From positions 1,313,001-1,377,000 of the forward strand of contig NZ_CP044310.1 of the NCBI RefSeq assembly GCF_009664365.1: a stretch of DNA of 64,000 bases, in the 5' to 3' direction. Positions 7,094 through 15,479 of this stretch are shown piece by piece. Numbering within the stretch: the first letter of the stretch is position 1; each line of letters starts with the position of its first letter. The stretch comes from Paenibacillus xylanilyticus. GTDB lineage: Bacteria > Bacillota > Bacilli > Paenibacillales > Paenibacillaceae. The notes beneath the pieces are model-generated. The model worked only from the letters and a program-made list of their open reading frames with translations. It did no database searches and was not told the DNA's origin. The translations under genes and the position numbers were made by a program.

Positions 7094-8881
7094 ATGGCAG
7101 AAATGATTGTGGGGTTATCCAAATCCAACGCTGAAATGCGTACAACCATGCGTTATCTGGATCAGATTCAGCGTTCGACCGAACGTCTGGGTAGGGTGCG
7201 ATATCAGAGTCTAATCAAGGTAAATAATGAACTGAGAACAACCGGACGCAGGCTGGAAAGCATCTATAGTACCGCTGTTCGGTTAAGCAGGCTGCGAATC
7301 ACACCGAAGATTGGGCTGGAAGATCAATTAAGTCCGGCATTGGACCGTGCATTAGCGAAACTGAACAGTTTCCGTAACCAGATGGTGAAGGCTTCGGGAA
7401 CGGTATCGGTGGAGGTGAAGCAGAAGGTTGAAGTGGCGATGGGGAAGCTGAGTCCAGCATCGAGCGGGCATTCGCTGTCTCTGAACATTGGGAGCAATAA
7501 TAATACGGTAAAGAATGTGGCGAAAGAAGAAGAGGACATCAGTGGAATAAGACGATTTTTTCAAAATTTAAATGATTTCGCTGATCCAATAAATAATGTA
7601 ACAGATATATTCGGCAAGGTTAAAGATATGTTTGGAGGATCCAAGAAAGATAAAGGCTCTGCCTCCCAATGTTGCTGCTGCTCCGGCGGAAGTTTGGTAG
7701 GAAGACTTTCAAAAGGCGGAGCTAAAGGTGGCAAAACCAAAAGTGCAAGTGGTGGCAGTGCTAAAACTGTGACCGCAACAGAGGGAGGAAAAAAAGGTCC
7801 TTACAAGAGCGGTTCCAAGTCCTATCAAGAACGTGCGACTGGAACTGTAAAAACGCCTGCTTCTGATCCTGCGAAAAAAATCATTACCAACATCTCTGAT
7901 GCTGAACAGAAGAAGCTGAAAGTGGACTTTGATCAAAAACTGAATCCGAATCGTTTCGGATTTAGCGCAAGTGCTCCCTCAGGTTCGCCAATGTCCAATA
8001 TGTCTTCGGGCAATAGTTTGTTCAGCAAACTGAGCGGGGGACTCGCAAAGGGAGCGGGTAAACTTCTTGGACCCATTAGCATGCTTGCCGATGTAGCGAA
8101 TGTTGCCACTGCACCTCCTGAGGAGCGGGGCAGAGCAGTCGGATCCATGATCGGTGGAACTGCTGGTACCGCGATTGGTAGCGCCATTGGCAGTTTTATT
8201 TTGCCTGGGATCGGCACGTATATTGGCGGTGCATTAGGTGGATGGGCCGGCAGTTCGGCGGGAGGCTGGATCGGGGATAAGGCCAAAGATATTGGAAACT
8301 TCATGTCTAACGCTACGGAAGGTGCAGGCAAAGCGTTGTCGACTGCAGCCGATTTTGTTTCTGAAAAAACGAAGAGCATGGTGAGTGGCATATCCGATTT
8401 CTTCGGTTTTGGTTCCAAAAAAGAAGAAAAAACTGTCTCAGCTACAACCGTTGCTAACCCAACTCCAGTACCTACTGGTCCCTCGATTCCCCCGGCATAT
8501 ATTCCATCTGCGCTCACCATAACTGGGCCTATGGCTTATGCGAACAGCATGGGTGGTCAATCCACGACTGCCGCTCTTATGGGAACAAGTGTGATGCAGT
8601 CCCAAGCAATGGCGCTGGGTAACGGCGCTCAGACGAATGGCAAATCGTCTACGATGTCTGTACAAATATCAGAAGAACAGATGAGCAGTCTGGCCGGTTA
8701 CCTCAAGGATTTTAAAACCGAAACGACGAACCAGATCGCCGTCAACATACCTCAAGGGGCTGTGCAGGTGACTGTCCGTGAAAATGCCATCGACTACGAT
8801 GCGATCACACATCAAGTTGGACAGCGAATTTCGGGAGAATTCCGCCGCGCGATGGAAAACCGTAAAACCATTATGGCCTAA
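7094..8881 (+). CDS. Short tail tape measure protein
   Basis: This encodes 595 residues. The N-terminal third is helical and charged. The middle is a Gly/Ser/Lys-rich linker with an unusual run of four cysteines (QCCCCSGG, near residue 195). The latter part has glycine-zipper hydrophobic segments (about 345-405, repeated GxxxG) that could interact with the target membrane. The C-terminal ~60 residues are conserved-looking and probably bind the baseplate. Tape measures set tail length. At ~595 residues this is much shorter than PBSX XkdO, so a shorter tail is predicted. The ATG at 7094 is preceded by AGGAGGTGA (7080-7088). Confidence 0.75.
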   Translation: MAEMIVGLSKSNAEMRTTMRYLDQIQRSTERLGRVRYQSLIKVNNELRTTGRRLESIYSTAVRLSRLRITPKIGLEDQLSPALDRALAKLNSFRNQMVKASGTVSVEVKQKVEVAMGKLSPASSGHSLSLNIGSNNNTVKNVAKEEEDISGIRRFFQNLNDFADPINNVTDIFGKVKDMFGGSKKDKGSASQCCCCSGGSLVGRLSKGGAKGGKTKSASGGSAKTVTATEGGKKGPYKSGSKSYQERATGTVKTPASDPAKKIITNISDAEQKKLKVDFDQKLNPNRFGFSASAPSGSPMSNMSSGNSLFSKLSGGLAKGAGKLLGPISMLADVANVATAPPEERGRAVGSMIGGTAGTAIGSAIGSFILPGIGTYIGGALGGWAGSSAGGWIGDKAKDIGNFMSNATEGAGKALSTAADFVSEKTKSMVSGISDFFGFGSKKEEKTVSATTVANPTPVPTGPSIPPAYIPSALTITGPMAYANSMGGQSTTAALMGTSVMQSQAMALGNGAQTNGKSSTMSVQISEEQMSSLAGYLKDFKTETTNQIAVNIPQGAVQVTVRENAIDYDAITHQVGQRISGEFRRAMENRKTIMA

Positions 8882-8899
8882 GCAGAAAGGAGGCCTGTT

Positions 8900-9565
8900 A
8901 TGAGTGTAATTAAAGACAATGTGGAAGGAATCCGAATGGAATTTACCCTGAAGGATGGAACAACATCGTTTCGATTCCCGGTGAAGCCGGAAGAGCTCAC
9001 GATATCAAGGTCCAAAGGGTACGAAACGATCAATATGCTTGAGTATGGCGAATTTGATTTTGCACAGGGAGAGAAGGTGAAGGAGATCACTTTCTCTTCT
9101 TTTTTTCCAAAAGAATATGACGCGTCCTACTGCATGTACGAGCCTGTACCTGATCCGCGGGTGACGATGAATATACTGAATACGTTTCTCGTATCCAAAA
9201 AACCACTTCGTTTCATCATTTCCAACACAGGGGTGAACGTGCCGGTGTATCTGATCTCGCACAATACGACCTTCCGGGGCGGTGAGAGTGGGGACATTTA
9301 TTTTGACATTACACTGCGCACCTGGCGGGATTCCAAAGTGGAGAAGGTCGGCGCGGCAACATCAGGCAGCAAGTCAGGTTCTCGTACCGATCTGAAAAAG
9401 AGCAGCAAGACCTACACCGTCAAATCTGGCGATTCTCTCTCCAAAATTGCAAAGCTTGAGCTGGGCAGCAGTTCCAAATGGAACGAGATATACAAGCTCA
9501 ATGTGAAAACCATCGGCAGTGATCCGAACCGGATCAAGCCCGGACAAAAGCTGGTGATGCCATGA
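8900..9565 (+). CDS. xkdP: LysM-containing tail protein, XkdP-like
   Basis: This encodes 221 residues. An N-terminal baseplate-type domain (about 1-150, with FRFPVKPEELTISRSKGYETI) is followed by a Ser/Lys linker. A C-terminal LysM domain spans about 168-221 (YTVKSGDSLSKIAKLELGSSS to KPGQKLVMP). The LysM part is expected to bind peptidoglycan or to cap the tube end. AAAGGAGG precedes the ATG at 8900. The gene overlaps the hub gene by 4 bp (ATGA), and the order xkdP-Q-R-S-T-U follows PBSX exactly. Confidence 0.9.
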   Translation: MSVIKDNVEGIRMEFTLKDGTTSFRFPVKPEELTISRSKGYETINMLEYGEFDFAQGEKVKEITFSSFFPKEYDASYCMYEPVPDPRVTMNILNTFLVSKKPLRFIISNTGVNVPVYLISHNTTFRGGESGDIYFDITLRTWRDSKVEKVGAATSGSKSGSRTDLKKSSKTYTVKSGDSLSKIAKLELGSSSKWNEIYKLNVKTIGSDPNRIKPGQKLVMP

Positions 9566-10548
9566 CCTACAAGGTTATCGTGGACGACAAATATGACCTT
9601 ACCAAGCTGGTGGAGACGATTACGCTGAAGGATTCGCTCGATCAGATTGCCTATCAGGCGAGCATCCGGCTGGCGGTGTCGGCATCTTCCGGGTTGCCTG
9701 CGATATCACCGGGGATGGCGGTGCGAATCAGTGGGGTTCCTTTTGGCGAAAAATCCATGGTTCATCTGCTGCATCCTGCGGTCATCTGGGAGGTGGAAAG
9801 CTCGAACAGCGGCACCAAGCGGCTGTCTCTCACGGTGTACGACCGGATGATCTATCTGGAGAAATCGGAAGATGAGTTCCTCCTGCCCAAAGACCAGACG
9901 GCCACGCAGCGGCTCAAAACGTACGCCAAGGAGTGGAAGATTCCATATGGAACACTGCCAGACACCAAAACAAAGCTGGGCAAAGCGGTGTATCGGTCGC
10001 AGACGATCTTTTCGATGATGTTTGCGGATCTGAAGGAAACCACCAAGTCTGGGGGAGACATGTATCATCCTCGAATGACGCCTGGCGGGCTGCAGCTGTT
10101 CAAGGTAGGCAGCAATGCGAAGGTGTACGAGCTGGATCGGCTAATCGATCTGTCCCAGATGCGTACGCTTGAGGGTGCAGTCACCAAAGTTAAAGTCATG
10201 GCTGCATCGGAATCCAGCAGCGGCAAGGAAGTTCCATCGAAAGTGCTGGCGATTGAGCAGGATGGTGTGGAGGAACTGGGCACCTTGCAAAAGCTGATCG
10301 AGGACGATCAGGTCAAAACGGTGGCGGCTGCCAAGAAGCTTGCGAAGAGTCGTCTGACAGGCATCCAGGAGACCTTTACCGTTTCCGCGCCAGATGTCAA
10401 CACGATTCGCGCCGGAGATGCGGTGCTGCTCAAAGGCTTAAAGCTGATCGTCATGTCCGTCAGTCGAGATCTATCGGCTGGGCCAGGTACGATGACGCTG
10501 GAGCTGGGCACGGCGGAGCTGGTGAAAAGGAGGTATTACCTTGAATAA
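9562..10548 (+). CDS. xkdQ: Baseplate hub protein, XkdQ-like
   Basis: This encodes 328 residues of the XkdQ family, related to gpD-type baseplate hubs that sit at the tube tip beneath the LysM protein. The N-terminal part (1-100) is beta-rich. The middle contains YAKEWKIPYGTLPD, and the C terminus carries the hub-type barrel with VNTIRAGDAVLLKGLKL and VMSVSRDLSAGPGTMTLELG. The start overlaps the upstream stop (ATGA). The end overlaps the next gene by 8 bp, so these baseplate genes are translationally coupled. No peptidase domain is visible. Confidence 0.85.
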   Translation: MTYKVIVDDKYDLTKLVETITLKDSLDQIAYQASIRLAVSASSGLPAISPGMAVRISGVPFGEKSMVHLLHPAVIWEVESSNSGTKRLSLTVYDRMIYLEKSEDEFLLPKDQTATQRLKTYAKEWKIPYGTLPDTKTKLGKAVYRSQTIFSMMFADLKETTKSGGDMYHPRMTPGGLQLFKVGSNAKVYELDRLIDLSQMRTLEGAVTKVKVMAASESSSGKEVPSKVLAIEQDGVEELGTLQKLIEDDQVKTVAAAKKLAKSRLTGIQETFTVSAPDVNTIRAGDAVLLKGLKLIVMSVSRDLSAGPGTMTLELGTAELVKRRYYLE

Positions 10549-10951
10549 GGAAGATCCGTATGGGCATTTTGCCGAAGTCATGCGGGGCGCGATGAGTACG
10601 CATACCCGTCAGGCCGTGAGCGGCATGGGCGCGGTGCTGGGTACGATGACCTCGTCCGGCGTGAAGCTGGATGATTTCAAGCACGAAGTGCAGGACTATC
10701 TCGTGGCCGAGCTGCCGGGCACGCTTGGGTTGCCGGAGCGCGAGGCTGTTGGCGCGATCTCCGGGATACCTGACGTGGCGAATGGCGGAACGACGAGCAC
10801 GGGAAGGTTTCTTTTGCAAGAAGAGGAAGTGGAAGAAGCGGTATGGTCTCTGGGGAAAGGGTTGAAGGCTGGGGACCGTGTGCTGGCGATGCGGGTAAAT
10901 GGTGGTAACGACATTGTGGTGCTGTGTAAGGTGGTGAGTGCGAATGCCTAG
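10541..10951 (+). CDS. xkdR: Baseplate protein XkdR-like (DUF2577)
   Basis: This encodes 136 residues of the DUF2577 family, a small protein always found between the hub and XkdS in PBSX-type clusters. The visible core is DYLVAELPG near residue 48 and GDRVLAMRVNGGNDIVVLCKV near the C terminus, which fits an OB-type barrel. The TTG start at 10541 is supported by AAAAGGAGG (10525-10533); no in-frame ATG fits better. It overlaps the genes on both sides. The exact structural role in the baseplate is not known to me. Confidence 0.8.
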   Translation: MNKEDPYGHFAEVMRGAMSTHTRQAVSGMGAVLGTMTSSGVKLDDFKHEVQDYLVAELPGTLGLPEREAVGAISGIPDVANGGTTSTGRFLLQEEEVEEAVWSLGKGLKAGDRVLAMRVNGGNDIVVLCKVVSANA

Positions 10952-11399
10952 TTTGTTCCCGGAAACGGGTGTGGTCTGGGGAGATGAAGAGGACCTGTCG
11001 GGTGCGGCTTCGGAAGAGGTTCGCTTTGGGCGGAGCTGGCGATTCGATTATGATGCAGGGGATTTTGTACTGACCCCAAGTGGCAAAGTGGCTGCGGCAG
11101 GTCCGCAGGAAGCCTGGGTGCAGTGGTGCATCAAGGCGGTGAAGACGCCGCGGTACAGAAATGTAATTTACTCCCGGAACTATGGCTCGGAGCTGGAAGA
11201 GCTGGTGGGTCAGGGTGACAGCCGGGGTGTGATGGAAAGTGAGATTACCCGGATGGTGACGGAGACGCTGCTGGCTGATCCACGCACGGATTCGGTAGAC
11301 CAGTTCACGTTTGATTGGAACCTAGAGCAGTGCATGTTCTCGTGCCGGGTGGCGAGTGTACAGGAAGAGATGTTTATTCTAGAAAGTGAGGTGATCTGA
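10944..11399 (+). CDS. xkdS: Baseplate protein XkdS-like (DUF2634, gp25-type)
   Basis: This encodes 151 residues of the DUF2634/XkdS family, related to the gp25-type wedge protein. It nucleates sheath assembly on the baseplate. The central part has AWVQWCIKAVKTPRYRNVIY and YGSELEELVG, followed by EITRMVTETLLADPR, the usual arrangement of the family. The ATG at 10944 is chosen over the GTG at 10938, and it lies inside the previous gene (8-bp overlap), which implies coupling. It is followed 4 bp later by the baseplate J gene. Confidence 0.85.
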   Translation: MPSLFPETGVVWGDEEDLSGAASEEVRFGRSWRFDYDAGDFVLTPSGKVAAAGPQEAWVQWCIKAVKTPRYRNVIYSRNYGSELEELVGQGDSRGVMESEITRMVTETLLADPRTDSVDQFTFDWNLEQCMFSCRVASVQEEMFILESEVI

Positions 11400-11403
11400 C
11401 GGG

Positions 11404-12543
11404 ATGGCTGAGATTCCGCGTTATTTGGAGGACCAGACGGAGGAACAGATTATGCAGCGCATGCTGGATCGTCTACCCGCGGATCTGGATAAGTCGGAGG
11501 GATCGTTTCTGTGGGACGCGGAAGCTCCGGTTGCGTTTATGCTGTCTGAGGCGGCGCTGTGGGCGCAGGAGCTGCTTCGGCGTGGTTTTGCCAGTACAGC
11601 TGCGAGCAGTGACCCGAATTTTCGTTCGGAAGAGCTGGATCTGCGTGCGGGAGAGCATGGTATTACGCGGCGGGCCGCGGTGGCGGCACAAGGCACGGTG
11701 AGGTTCACGGGTACACCGGGGAAAGCGGTGCCGGCTGGTACAGTTGTAGCGACGCTCGCGGATGAAGTATCTGGTGAAGCTTCGCTGGAATACGAGACTG
11801 TTGGGAGCGTAGAGCTTGGAGAAGATGGATTCGGAGTAGTTGGTGTGCGAGCGCTCGTTGCCGGAAAAGAAAGCAATGTGCCGACTGGCACTGTGACCGT
11901 GCTGTCTACACCGGTAAGTGGCGTGACGTCTGTGGTGAACACGGACGTTATCAAAGGCGGTGCGGATATTGAGGCGGACACGGCGCTGCTGGAACGCTTT
12001 TATGCCAAAGTCCGCAACCAGGGGACAAGCGGCAACAAGGCACAGTATGTGCAATGGGCCAGTGAAGTGCCTGGTGTTGGCGCAACACGTGTAATTCCGT
12101 TATGGAAGGGTCCGGGCACGGTAGGATTGTATCTGCTGGATACGGACAAACGTGCGGCAGGCAGCGATCTGGTGGCGGCCGTGCAGAAGTATGTGGACCC
12201 GACGCAGGATGGTCAAGGTGAAGGCGTTGCACCGGCAGGTCCGGTGGTGTCGGTCATGCCAGCCGAGGAAGTGCCCATGAACATTGAGGTGAAGCTGACG
12301 CTGGCCAGTGATGCAACCTTGGCGGATGTCCGAGCATTAATCGAACGCGGGGTAACTGCATATCTGAAACAGTTGGCATTTGATGATCCGCTCGTGCGAT
12401 ACACCCGCATTGCTGCGATTTTGCTGGACATTCCGCCCATCATCGACTATTCGGAGCTGACCGTAAACGGTGTGAGCGACCAAAATATTGAGATGACTGC
12501 GAGTCAGGTGGCGGTGCTGGGGACGGTGGATGTCCATGAGTAG
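11404..12543 (+). CDS. xkdT: Baseplate J-like protein, XkdT-like
   Basis: This encodes 379 residues of the baseplate J family (gp6/gpJ/XkdT), the wedge protein that forms the iris of contractile tails. Signs are the N-terminal helical region with MLDRLPADLDKSEGSFLWD, the middle strand pattern with TGTPGKAVPAGTVVAT, and the segment GTSGNKAQYVQWASEVPGVGATRVIPLW (about 205-235). The C terminus has the VRYTRIAAILLDIPPI stretch. GAGGTGAT lies 8 bases before the ATG. It overlaps the next gene by 14 bp. Together with XkdS and XkdU it supplies a complete baseplate wedge set. Confidence 0.9.
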   Translation: MAEIPRYLEDQTEEQIMQRMLDRLPADLDKSEGSFLWDAEAPVAFMLSEAALWAQELLRRGFASTAASSDPNFRSEELDLRAGEHGITRRAAVAAQGTVRFTGTPGKAVPAGTVVATLADEVSGEASLEYETVGSVELGEDGFGVVGVRALVAGKESNVPTGTVTVLSTPVSGVTSVVNTDVIKGGADIEADTALLERFYAKVRNQGTSGNKAQYVQWASEVPGVGATRVIPLWKGPGTVGLYLLDTDKRAAGSDLVAAVQKYVDPTQDGQGEGVAPAGPVVSVMPAEEVPMNIEVKLTLASDATLADVRALIERGVTAYLKQLAFDDPLVRYTRIAAILLDIPPIIDYSELTVNGVSDQNIEMTASQVAVLGTVDVHE

Positions 12544-13129
12544 TCCGCCGGGGGTTGTGGATTCTACAATCTCAAGCCCGAAGGGGAAAGAACTGTTCTC
12601 GTATTTGCCGAGTTATTATGAGACTTCGCGCGTTATGCAGGCGGATATGCAGTCCAAAGGTACCGAGATGGATCTGCTGTATCAGGCGCTGGATGAGACA
12701 TTGGATCAATTTTTCGTCCGTACGGCGACGTGGGGATTGGATTTCTGGGAGCAGGAACTTGGCCTTGAGACGGATCGACTCAAACCCGTGGAGCAACGAC
12801 GTGCCGTGGTGGAGTCAAAGCTGCGCGGTGCCGGGACATTTTCCGGAAGACTGGTGGCGAATGTAGCTGAGGCGTATGCCGGAGGCAAGGTGGATGTCAC
12901 GTTTCAACCGGAGGCGTGGAGTTTTACGGTGAGCTTTGTGGATACGATGGGTATCCCGCCAAATATTGATGATCTTAAACGTGCGATTGATGAACTAAAA
13001 CCGGCCCACATGGCCGTGGAGTATGAGTATCGCTATCTGGTGTGGGACGACATGGATGGAAAACAGGTAACTTGGGATGAACTTGATGCCGCGTCCCTGA
13101 CGTGGAATGAACTGGAGGTGTGGGCGTAA
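12530..13129 (+). CDS. xkdU: Baseplate wedge protein XkdU-like (DUF2313)
   Basis: This encodes 199 residues of the DUF2313/XkdU family. The N-terminal helical half has LPSYYETSRVMQADMQSKG and WGLDFWEQELGL, both characteristic. The second half carries the beta pattern ending at HMAVEYEYRYLVWDD. The C-terminal tail repeats a Trp-(Asp/Asn)-Glu-Leu motif (TWDEL, TWNEL) after WDDM, a short tandem motif. Family members link the baseplate to fibres. The start could be 12530 or ATG 12536. The stop overlaps the fibre start (TAATG). Confidence 0.85.
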   Translation: MSMSSPPGVVDSTISSPKGKELFSYLPSYYETSRVMQADMQSKGTEMDLLYQALDETLDQFFVRTATWGLDFWEQELGLETDRLKPVEQRRAVVESKLRGAGTFSGRLVANVAEAYAGGKVDVTFQPEAWSFTVSFVDTMGIPPNIDDLKRAIDELKPAHMAVEYEYRYLVWDDMDGKQVTWDELDAASLTWNELEVWA

Positions 13130-14331
13130 TGCCACAAGAAACGGATCGACTGAAATTGCCTCTCCCCTTGGGCAACGAGAACGTAAACCGGGAGAGTATT
13201 AATGGGATTTTTGAAAAGATAGATGCAGGTGTCGCGACACTGGGCGATTTGGATACGCTTCGTGAAGCGGTGAGCAAGATGGATATTCCCGATGCGTCTT
13301 TGACGCAGAAGGGGAAGGTGCAGTTATCGAGCAAGACGGATGGGACGTCGGAGACGGTGGCAGCGACGGAGAGGGCGGTAAGGGATGCGAGGGTGGCGGC
13401 TATTAATGTAGCTACTACAGATGCGACAGCAAATGCTAAATCTTATATTGATACAAAGACATGGCAGAAACATAAACTTACGGCTGATGATGGTAAAAGT
13501 CAGTTGGTTTCCGGTACAGACCTTAACTCATTGGTGGCCAATGGTCAATATAACGGAAATAGTTTAACTAATGCTCCAATCCCAGCGAATGTAGATGAAT
13601 GGTGGTACATTGATGTACAGTGTCATTCAAATGGATCGGGTTATGTAATTCAAAGGGCAAGTCGGCTTAACGGTGGCACTCAGACTCTTTACCAGAGGAC
13701 GCGGGAAAATAATATTTGGCAACCTTGGAGCCTTGATGTTTTTCAATCTGGCGTTGATGCTAAGAATGGCATAGTGGGTGCCATTAACGCCAAGGGTGGC
13801 AGTGCATCCACATCCGATCCATGGGCAACACTGGTATCAAAAATAAACGGGATCGAACAAGGTTATTATCAATATTTACCGATATCATTACCAGCGGGAG
13901 GTTTATCATTGCCTGGCGGACCTGTGGGTGCATACGGTCCAGTGGTGGCGACAATCCCGGCAGGGACAAAACTTATATCAATACAAGCCAGTTCGGATTT
14001 TTTTTACGCTACCAATACAGACAACAATAAGCGAGTAGCCTTGGTTTTGATGGATGGAAACGGGGTTATGTGGGCTTTTACCGTGGCTGCTTATAGCGGC
14101 AACGGTGAATTAAACTCAACCAAGTTACACTCTGCTCAGTTAGATTTGGTTGCAGGGGTTTCTCGTTCTCAAAAATTGACGGGCAGCCTTACTTACCAGC
14201 ACTACACTAATGAAAAGCCTGCAAATTTCAATGCTAATACTACAATGCAAATTCGGATAGGGTTAATGGTAGCGGGAACGGGGACATCCAACTGCAACTA
14301 TAGTTTTTATGGGAATATTGTATCCGTTTAG
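13129..14331 (+). CDS. Tail fibre / receptor-binding protein
   Basis: This encodes 400 residues. The N-terminal attachment part (about 1-90) has the fibre pattern ASLTQKGKVQLSSKTDG followed by ETVAATERAVRDA. A middle domain (about 115-205) has GQYNGNSLTNAP, WWYIDVQCH and YQRTRENNIWQPWS, as in pyocin-knob-type folds. The C-terminal ~150 residues are Gly/Asn/Ser-rich and beta, and probably bind the cell surface. Codons in that part become visibly more AT-rich than in the baseplate genes, which suggests exchange of the tip. GGAGGTG precedes the ATG at 13129, an overlap with the previous stop. No fibre chaperone gene follows. Confidence 0.75.
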   Translation: MPQETDRLKLPLPLGNENVNRESINGIFEKIDAGVATLGDLDTLREAVSKMDIPDASLTQKGKVQLSSKTDGTSETVAATERAVRDARVAAINVATTDATANAKSYIDTKTWQKHKLTADDGKSQLVSGTDLNSLVANGQYNGNSLTNAPIPANVDEWWYIDVQCHSNGSGYVIQRASRLNGGTQTLYQRTRENNIWQPWSLDVFQSGVDAKNGIVGAINAKGGSASTSDPWATLVSKINGIEQGYYQYLPISLPAGGLSLPGGPVGAYGPVVATIPAGTKLISIQASSDFFYATNTDNNKRVALVLMDGNGVMWAFTVAAYSGNGELNSTKLHSAQLDLVAGVSRSQKLTGSLTYQHYTNEKPANFNANTTMQIRIGLMVAGTGTSNCNYSFYGNIVSV

Positions 14332-14432
14332 GTGAATGAGATAAGGATGACAACAATGAGTGTGCGTATATACAGTATCTGCCCACAACATCACACCTCT
14401 CTCTATAAATCCCCTTTTGATTTACAACACGT

Positions 14433-14457
14433 GGGTTACAGGATGTCACTGTAACCC
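14433..14457. promoter_or_regulatory. Perfect inverted repeat between fibre and holin
   Basis: GGGTTACAG-GATGTCA-CTGTAACCC is a perfect 9-bp inverted repeat with a 7-base loop and no T tract after it. It lies 144 bp before the holin start. It could be an operator controlling the lysis genes or a weak terminator, and the sequence does not decide which. Confidence 0.4.
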
Positions 14458-14600
14458 CCTGTATATCTCTGATGTATGTGAAAAAAAGACATATGGTATG
14501 GTACTGCACAATAGAATTTGAGGGACTTAATATGTTCGGAAGTGAATTTTTGTAATGGAGTGAACGAAAGCTCGTAATCCTTGTTTAAGGAGGTGAAAGC

Positions 14601-15098
14601 ATGGAAAAATGGGACACTATATGGAAGTCTTTTATCGCCCTGTTAAGCAGCTCAGCAACCTACTTCTTCGGCGGCTGGTCAGGCGTGCTTGGGGTATTGC
14701 TCGTTTTCGTCATCCTCGACTACCTAACCGGTATCGCGGCAGCGGGGGCGAGTGGCAAGCTCGAAAGCAATGTCGGGATGTTTGGCATCGCGCGAAAGGT
14801 ATTTATATTTGCAATGGTATCGGTGGCTCATCTGGTGGACGGTGTTCTGGGAGACGGACATTTGTTCAGGGATGCGGTCGCCTTTTTTTATATCGCGAAT
14901 GAGCTGTTATCCATTATTGAAAATGGGGGCAAACTGGGAGCACCGATTCCACCTGCGATCCGGCAGGCCATTGAAGTGCTCAAGGGCAAGGGAGGGGACG
15001 GGGGGATTCCCGGTAACTATACTCCCAATTCCAGAGAATCTATTGCACCATCAGATCATAAGGACGTGGATGAACAGATTAGGGATGACACGAAGTAA
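14601..15098 (+). CDS. Phage holin (holin 4 / TcdE-type)
   Basis: This encodes 165 residues with about three hydrophobic segments, at roughly 10-45, 60-85 and 85-105, and a hydrophilic C-terminal tail. The GWSGVLGVLLVFVILDYLTGI segment (about 26-46) and KLESNVGMFGIARKV are typical of the holin 4/TcdE family. Holins open the membrane so that the endolysin reaches the wall, and in tailocins they release the particles. AAGGAGGTGAAAGC gives a strong start. The endolysin follows after a spacer containing dispersed repeat R1. Confidence 0.9.
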   Translation: MEKWDTIWKSFIALLSSSATYFFGGWSGVLGVLLVFVILDYLTGIAAAGASGKLESNVGMFGIARKVFIFAMVSVAHLVDGVLGDGHLFRDAVAFFYIANELLSIIENGGKLGAPIPPAIRQAIEVLKGKGGDGGIPGNYTPNSRESIAPSDHKDVDEQIRDDTK

Positions 15099-15180
15099 GG
15101 ATTCAACATTCATTCCAATGTACTCTGTGACAACAGACAGAGCGCTTCTGAGTCAAAAGTATGTGCTAATGGCAACAGGT

Positions 15181-15318
15181 AGTGGAAGAGACGGAATCGA
15201 TTCTGAAGAAGCGATAGCGGTCGCCTTTGTCTCCGAATTTCAAACCTTTGAGAAAATAAATCAAGAAAATTTGGAGACAACAGCGATCGGAAGGACGATC
15301 CGGATCTGGAACGGTCAC
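15181..15318 (+). repeat. Dispersed structured repeat, copy R1
   Basis: This copy lies between holin and endolysin and is the main content of the gene-free stretch 15099-15479. The outer stem is CGGAATCG (15192-15199) with CGATCCG (15296-15302), one A bulged. The long stem is GTCTCCGAATTT (15229-15240) with the arm ending TTTGGAGAC (15270-15278). The trademark sequence ACAGCGATCGGAAG follows the stem. It is closest to R4 at 23968. An ORF of ~190 codons crosses the holin frame and this repeat, but it lacks any coding sign. Confidence 0.8.
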
Positions 15319-15479
15319 GTGCCGACTTAGTATGTTTTCCTTGGTGGGTTAATATATAATCAACTGAACTTGGCTACTTGGCTTTTACCATCAACAAGGG
15401 ACACGCACACAAGCAATCCCAGGATCCTTGGCATTAACTATATACAAACGGCAATTGCCGCATAAAGGGTGTGAGAAAC

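Noticed and set aside
15283..15295. GATCGGAAG resembling sequencing-adapter sequence
   Set aside because: It recurs at the same place in several repeat copies within a conserved fold, so it is genomic and not contamination.
14752..15330. 192-codon ORF overlapping holin and repeat R1
   Set aside because: It is out of frame with the holin and runs through the structured repeat. The translation has no domain.
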